A stretch of DNA of 64,000 nt from Syntrophaceae bacterium. Its GTDB lineage: Bacteria; Desulfobacterota; Syntrophia; Syntrophales; PHBD01. The stretch spans positions 1 to 64,000 of the forward strand of contig JABLXX010000011.1 of the NCBI GenBank assembly GCA_013177825.1. Direction: 5' to 3'. Under the pieces are notes generated by a model, which was given only the letters and a program-made list of their open reading frames with translations, had not been told where the DNA came from and did not search any database. Position numbers and translations under genes: made by a program. Positions 60,972-64,000 of the stretch are shown here, piece after piece (the first letter of the stretch is position 1; each line of letters begins with the position of its first letter).

Positions 60972-61168
60972 ATGGAACGAAACGGTGGAACGATTGACAG
61001 GTCATCCGGCTCGTTATCGCCATTGTTCTCATCGCAGCCAATGCCGCAGGCTGGATAACGGGAATAACGGGGCTTATCCTTGCCGTAATTGCCGGGATGC
61101 TTCTCTCGAGCGTTGCGTCGGGATACTGCCCTCTCTATGTGAGGCTTGGAATTAAAAAGTCAATATGA
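60972..61168 (+). pseudogene. DUF2892-family inner membrane protein gene, frameshifted
   Basis: ATG 60972, with AGGAGG eight bases upstream, reads MERNGGTIDR then leaves frame; restoring one base near 61000 continues VIRLVIAIVLIAANAAGWIT, two hydrophobic helices, and ends GYCPLYVRLGIKKSI at 61168. The whole follows the DUF2892 (YgaP membrane-domain) pattern, with N-terminal G-IDR-IR and C-terminal G-CPLY--LGI. So the gene has lost one G, or the frame is off by a sequencing error. Lies next to the transposase. Confidence 0.7.
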
Positions 61169-61274
61169 CCGAATATTAATGTCTGGAAATATTGTTACTT
61201 ACAAAAAGACGAAACAGCCTTCTCGTCAAGGTATTCAGATATTAAGATGTAAGCGTCAACAACGCTGTGCTCAT

Positions 61275-61520
61275 TCAATGCGATTGATCGTCTTCATCGC
61301 CATGGAAATAGATATCAAGAGACATCTGCTGGACTTTTTTGCACGTATTTGCCCAATCCATGAAAACTTTTTTACCCTCTACGGGAATCACAGGGACCTG
61401 AGCAACATACATTCTGATCATGCGCTCCATTTGTTCCTGAATGATGGTTAATGAATTGAAAGTATTGCTAAATGCCATCTTGTTAATCTGAAGCTGTCTC
61501 AAGATCATGTTCTGGTCCAT
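61275..61520 (-). CDS. Small helical phasin-like protein
   Basis: 81 residues from ATG 61520, with AAGGAGG about ten bases upstream. One amphipathic helix pair (MAFSNTFNSLTIIQEQMERMIRMYVAQVP and FMDWANTCKKVQQMSLDIYFHG), the look of phasin or phasin-like storage-granule proteins, though no PHA gene is near. Family not certain. Confidence 0.6.
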   Translation of the reverse strand: MDQNMILRQLQINKMAFSNTFNSLTIIQEQMERMIRMYVAQVPVIPVEGKKVFMDWANTCKKVQQMSLDIYFHGDEDDQSH

Positions 61521-61958
61521 TATCCATATCCTCCTTCGCGATTGATAGAATGGCAATTTGCTTTATTGTCTGTTTTTACATGATCCATGCCAACGGAGAC
61601 GCTTGATTGATCGTCAGTCAACTACTAATAATTGCCTTGGGTAAGAAATGGTTCAATGTGAGATATCATGTCTCACCTGTTTTCAACGCATTGATAAAAT
61701 AGAATTATTTACAGAAAAGGGATATTTGCGATGTTACGCCGGATGGAATGAATCGGAATTGTTTATAAAGATATCGACGAGAGATTTGACGTAGATGTCA
61801 ATGGTGTGACGTTATTAATAGCAATAATGTCAAAAGTGATAGGGTGTCGAAAAAGATAGCTGCTGGGATCTAAAAAATCAGGCTCCAATGCGGCGATTAG
61901 AAAGTGGACTCATTATGCCGATTACGAAATGGCTCTATAGCAGTGACAATTAACACCA

Positions 61959-61977
61959 GGGCACCCAGATTAGGAAT
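61959..61977 (+). other. tRNA-Arg anticodon-arm copy (att-like site)
   Basis: The 19 bases gggcacccagattaggaat match 63466-63484 inside tRNA-Arg except for one base (a for g), in the same orientation. The rest of the tRNA is not present. The pair bracket an AT-rich segment with phage-type genes, as left and right attachment sites of an integrated element would. Elsewhere in 61521-62106 I see only a short GTGAGA/TCTCAC inverted repeat (61658-61676) and the terminator below. Confidence 0.6.
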
Positions 61978-62032
61978 TGAGATAAACCTTTCTCAAAACA
62001 GCTAAATAGCTGATTTTCAAGTGTTGTCTCTT

Positions 62033-62075
62033 GGCTCTTTTGGCTCCAATGTGGTCAAAAGAGCCTCTTTTTTTA
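62033..62075 (+). terminator. Intrinsic terminator
   Basis: Ten-pair stem GGCTCTTTTG (62033-62042) with CAAAAGAGCC (62056-62065), then a T-rich run. Strong on the plus strand; no gene is seen upstream on that strand, so it may belong to a lost gene of the integrated segment or to an unseen RNA. On the minus strand it follows the 62107-62349 gene with A/T sequence. Confidence 0.75.
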
Positions 62076-62106
62076 CCTAGCCCCTTATGAAAGTCCCTTA
62101 AGGGGA

Positions 62107-62349
62107 TTACTTTACGTTGTATTTCTTTTTTGCCTCTGAAACTATCCGCTCTGCAACCATCGCCATTGGTTTTATTGGAACTCCGCTACCCCTCAGTTTA
62201 ACCCTTGACCAATTACATCCCGTTTCGTCTGGCTCCTTCAATTTCAAAACACCACCATCAAAACTGTAGCCCTCAGAGTCTTCATTTTTACGAAGCTCAT
62301 TGTTTAGGATATTTACCAACTCTTTTTCCGACACCAGTTTCCTTTCCAT
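62107..62349 (-). CDS. Small phage-type hypothetical protein
   Basis: 80 residues, MERKLVSEKELVNILNNELRK onward, with SRVKLRGSGVPIKPMAMVAERIVSEAKKKYN at the C-terminus. Hydrophilic, helical. AAAGGGGGG before ATG 62349. AT-rich like its neighbours. No family recalled. Confidence 0.65.
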   Translation of the reverse strand: MERKLVSEKELVNILNNELRKNEDSEGYSFDGGVLKLKEPDETGCNWSRVKLRGSGVPIKPMAMVAERIVSEAKKKYNVK

Positions 62350-62368
62350 ATAGTCCCCCCTTTTGACA

Positions 62369-62626
62369 TTATGTTACACATTTATAAAAACTGAAAATTA
62401 CCAAGCCCATGAGAACATAAAAAGTCAACTTTATCCCTGGATGGAAAAAGCTGTAAGGTGAGTAAGCTTCATCAGCTCCACATTTTGGACACAGAAAATG
62501 GAGATAACCCTTGGGGTCTTTACCGAGATGTTTAAATATGCTTGTTTGAGGATTATTAATTGTGTCATGAGCCTCAACCACACCTTTAAAGCTACATTGT
62601 TTACACGTGATAGCTCTGGTTAGCAT
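62369..62626 (-). CDS. Zinc-ribbon plus membrane-helix small protein
   Basis: 85 residues. Two Cys pairs (ITCKQCSFKG and FLCPKCGADEA) form a zinc ribbon, followed by a C-terminal membrane helix (LTFYVLMGLVIFSFYKCV). AGGAGGGGG directly before ATG 62626. Precedes the 80-residue gene (19-base gap), probably cotranscribed. Function unknown. Confidence 0.7.
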   Translation of the reverse strand: MLTRAITCKQCSFKGVVEAHDTINNPQTSIFKHLGKDPKGYLHFLCPKCGADEAYSPYSFFHPGIKLTFYVLMGLVIFSFYKCVT

Positions 62627-62721
62627 TTCCCCCTCCTTTCAAAAAGTTATCCACACCAACCATTTGACAGACTTTATACATCTGTTAAAATGGAAGTGCA
62701 AGTAATAATTAAATAAAAATT

Positions 62722-63105
62722 ATGAGAGAAATAAAATTTAGAGCTTGGGATAAAACCAATAAAAGATCGATTGATTTAAAAAATTCTGCGATTGACCCAT
62801 TGAGTGGAGAAATTATTGGTGCACATGATCCTGATGAATTCTACTTATTTGACAGTTGTGATTATGATTTGATGCAATACACAAGTCTTAAAGATAAAAA
62901 CGGAAAAGAAATTTATGAGGGTGATATAGTTAATGGAGCAGGAGAATATTGTGTTGAAAAAAAACCTGTAATATGGTCAAGGAGTGGCTGGTATGCTGGT
63001 TATGAGGATAAAGAAAAAACAAACATTACAAGTTTGTGTGCACTTGATGATATTGAAGTTATCGGTAACATCTACGAAAATCCAGAATATATCAATAATC
63101 AATAA
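62722..63105 (+). CDS. YopX-family phage protein
   Basis: 127 residues with the YopX hallmarks: MREIKFRAWDK at the N-terminus, LMQYTSLKDKNGKEIYEGDIV in the middle and IEVIGNIYENPE at the end. YopX proteins are found in phages and prophages of many Gram-positive and Gram-negative hosts; the role is unknown. Strongly AT-rich codons against a GC-rich genome mark it as acquired. Confidence 0.93.
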   Translation: MREIKFRAWDKTNKRSIDLKNSAIDPLSGEIIGAHDPDEFYLFDSCDYDLMQYTSLKDKNGKEIYEGDIVNGAGEYCVEKKPVIWSRSGWYAGYEDKEKTNITSLCALDDIEVIGNIYENPEYINNQ

Positions 63106-63316
63106 TTTCCTGACCAAATTTCTTTCTATAAAGTTCCTGAACAGCTGGTGAAGGTCCATCATGCCAATGACCTTCGTAAGCGTGGGCTTTACAGAGCAAA
63201 AGGGCTTCATCGTTAATCCCTTTCATTTTCCAACCGGGAGGCAACGGTCCCTTAGCTGGGTCGTGCATCTGTTTCGCTCCGCAAAGATGGCAAACAAATT
63301 TGTGTTCATTCATCGC
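63092..63316 (-). CDS. Small zinc-ribbon-like protein
   Basis: 74 residues from ATG 63316 (AAGGAGG, good spacing). FVCHLCGAKQMHDPAKG and a later LLCKAHAYEGHWHDG give Cys/His pairs likely to bind zinc. Its 3' end overlaps the end of yopX by 14 bases on the opposite strand. No family recalled. Confidence 0.7.
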   Translation of the reverse strand, partial: AMNEHKFVCHLCGAKQMHDPAKGPLPPGWKMKGINDEALLLCKAHAYEGHWHDGPSPAVQELYRKKFGQEIIDY

Positions 63317-63438
63317 AATTTCCTCCTTATGAAACCCAATCCGTGTTTCTTTCCCCTCCAATCCGGTGTCCTTTTAAACCAAAGTCCCTTATTAAAATCC
63401 CTTATACGGATTAAAGGAAACTCGCTATCCCAATAAAA

Positions 63439-63515
63439 TGGTGCCCCCGCCGCGACTCGAACGCGGGGCACCCGGATTAGGAATCCGGTGCTCTATCCTC
63501 CTGAGCTACGGGGGC
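63439..63515 (-). tRNA. tRNA-Arg (anticodon CCU)
   Basis: Complete cloverleaf on the minus strand: acceptor GCCCCCG/CGGGGGC, anticodon stem CCGGA/TCCGG with loop TTCCTAA, T loop TTCGAGT, and encoded CCA (63441-63439). Reads AGG. The 3' end faces the AT-rich phage-like segment. Confidence 0.95.
63466..63484 (+). other. att-like core inside tRNA-Arg
   Basis: The 19 bases gggcacccggattaggaat, covering the anticodon arm and variable loop of tRNA-Arg, recur at 61959 with one mismatch in direct orientation. Anticodon-loop crossover is a known site for tyrosine integrases. Confidence 0.6.
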
Positions 63516-63538
63516 AAACAAAGAAGTGGAGAAAGAAA

Positions 63539-63614
63539 TGGTGGAGATGAGGGGGATCGAACCCCTGACCTCGGCATTGCGAACGCCGCGCTCTCCCAGT
63601 TGAGCTACATCCCC
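63539..63614 (-). tRNA. tRNA-Ala (anticodon CGC)
   Basis: Complete cloverleaf: acceptor GGGGATG/CATCTCC with one G-T pair, anticodon stem CGGCG/TGCCG, loop TTCGCAA, T loop TTCGATC, encoded CCA. Reads GCG. Sits 23 bases from tRNA-Arg, same strand, so the two are probably one transcript. Confidence 0.93.
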
Positions 63615-63707
63615 ACGTCTTGGTCGGATTGGCTTGTTGCGGAGGGCACCATAACCAATCGGCAATGGCAAGTCAAGCGATTGTTGACGACTTTAGGCAC
63701 TTTACCC

Positions 63708-63734
63708 TTGACAGGGAGGGGTATTTCGGATAAT
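63708..63734 (+). promoter_or_regulatory. rpsT promoter candidate
   Basis: TTGACA (63708-63713), then GATAAT (63729-63734). Each is near consensus but the 15-base spacing is short. It lies about 35 bases upstream of the rpsT start codon. Confidence 0.5.
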
Positions 63735-63768
63735 GGTCTCAACCTTAATTTCTCAAGGAGGAAGGCAG

Positions 63769-64000
63769 TTGGCCACACACGCATCCGCGATCAAGAGAAG
63801 CAAGCAGGACGAGAAACGGCGCCTCAGAAACGCCATGGTGAAATCCAACGTCAAGACGTCGGTCAAGCAGGTCCTCGGGGCCGTGGCCGGCAAGGACAAG
63901 GAAGAGTCGCAGGCCGCGCTGAAGGAAGCGATTCCGGCGATTCAGAAGGCCGCCGCAAAGGGCGCCTTTCACAAGAAGACCGCCTCCCGCAAGGTCTCCC
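63769..64000 (+). CDS. rpsT: Ribosomal protein S20 (3' truncated by window)
   Basis: The first 77 codons of S20, beginning ATHASAIKRSKQDEKRRLRN and running through SNVKTSVKQVLGAV and FHKKTASRKVS, a lysine-rich 16S-rRNA-binding helical protein. The start codon is TTG, with AAGGAGG seven bases before it; E. coli rpsT also uses UUG, linked there to autoregulation. The stop codon lies outside the window. Confidence 0.95.
   Translation, partial: MATHASAIKRSKQDEKRRLRNAMVKSNVKTSVKQVLGAVAGKDKEESQAALKEAIPAIQKAAAKGAFHKKTASRKVS

Noticed and set aside
63477-63671. 64-residue minus-strand frame across both tRNAs (VAQLGERGVRNAEVRGSIP)
   Set aside because: This is the well-known spurious translation of tRNA genes; the tRNA cloverleaves explain the sequence.
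63745-63972. 75-residue minus frame at the right edge
   Set aside because: Antisense to rpsT, whose S20 sequence and ribosome site are clear.

Overview
The window looks like chromosome of a Gram-negative, GC-rich, probably anaerobic bacterium, most likely a deltaproteobacterium (Desulfobacterota, Syntrophales-like). The grounds are inference: two-partner secretion implies an outer membrane, most promoters and ribosome sites are sigma70/Shine-Dalgarno-like, the gene mix (acyl-CoA ligase, crotonase, HMG-CoA reductase, TPM, SdpI and TM2 proteins) suits that group, and the aromatic genes are packed as they often are there. Taxonomy was not tested by any search.

The centrepiece is 3.7-19.8 kb, on the minus strand: two adjacent operons that together encode the whole aromatic amino acid pathway. 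The upstream one is aroF-aroB-pheA-aroD-aroE-aroA-aroK-aroC-tyrA (erythrose-4-phosphate plus PEP to chorismate, then to phenylpyruvate and hydroxyphenylpyruvate). The downstream one is trpE-trpG-trpD-trpC-trpF-trpB-trpA (chorismate to tryptophan). Nearly every junction is an ATGA, GTGA, TGATG or longer overlap, so translation is coupled. Each operon is headed by an unannotated leader peptide and two tandem intrinsic terminators. The trp leader carries four consecutive Trp codons. The aro leader carries a Tyr-Trp-Phe-Gly-Phe-Tyr-Tyr-Phe run. This is classic ribosome-mediated attenuation applied separately to the common pathway and the Trp branch. A palindromic repeat element fills the spacer between the operons.

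Flanks of the aromatic block: at 0.2-3.7 kb lie a metallo-beta-lactamase-fold hydrolase, a split spermidine-synthase-like pair, and a cold-shock gene with a terminator-like hairpin in its leader. At 19.8-31 kb lie adenine deaminase, SdpI and TPM membrane proteins, a nitroreductase, a second cold-shock gene with the same kind of leader, AzlCD amino acid exporter, a PLD nuclease, a DUF882 peptidase-like protein and a MATE pump.

31-43 kb is a minus-strand series of mostly single genes: a matrixin-like protease, a four-PAS hybrid kinase, a cupin, an acyltransferase, a crotonase/HMG-CoA reductase pair, small YciI, PAS and TM2 proteins, an orphan and an amidase. 43.5-48.6 kb is a two-partner secretion operon (TpsB, TpsA, FecR). 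RecD2 helicase, an isochorismatase-fold hydrolase, two DMT permeases, an acyl-CoA ligase and a 746-residue orphan follow.

The right end shows genome decay and mobility: an IHF gene remnant beside IS21-like terminal repeats, a frameshifted IS1595 transposase, a frameshifted DUF2892 gene, and a 1.5-kb AT-rich phage-like segment (YopX) bounded by tRNA-Arg(CCU) and a near-perfect copy of its anticodon-arm sequence. tRNA-Ala(CGC) and the start of rpsT close the window.
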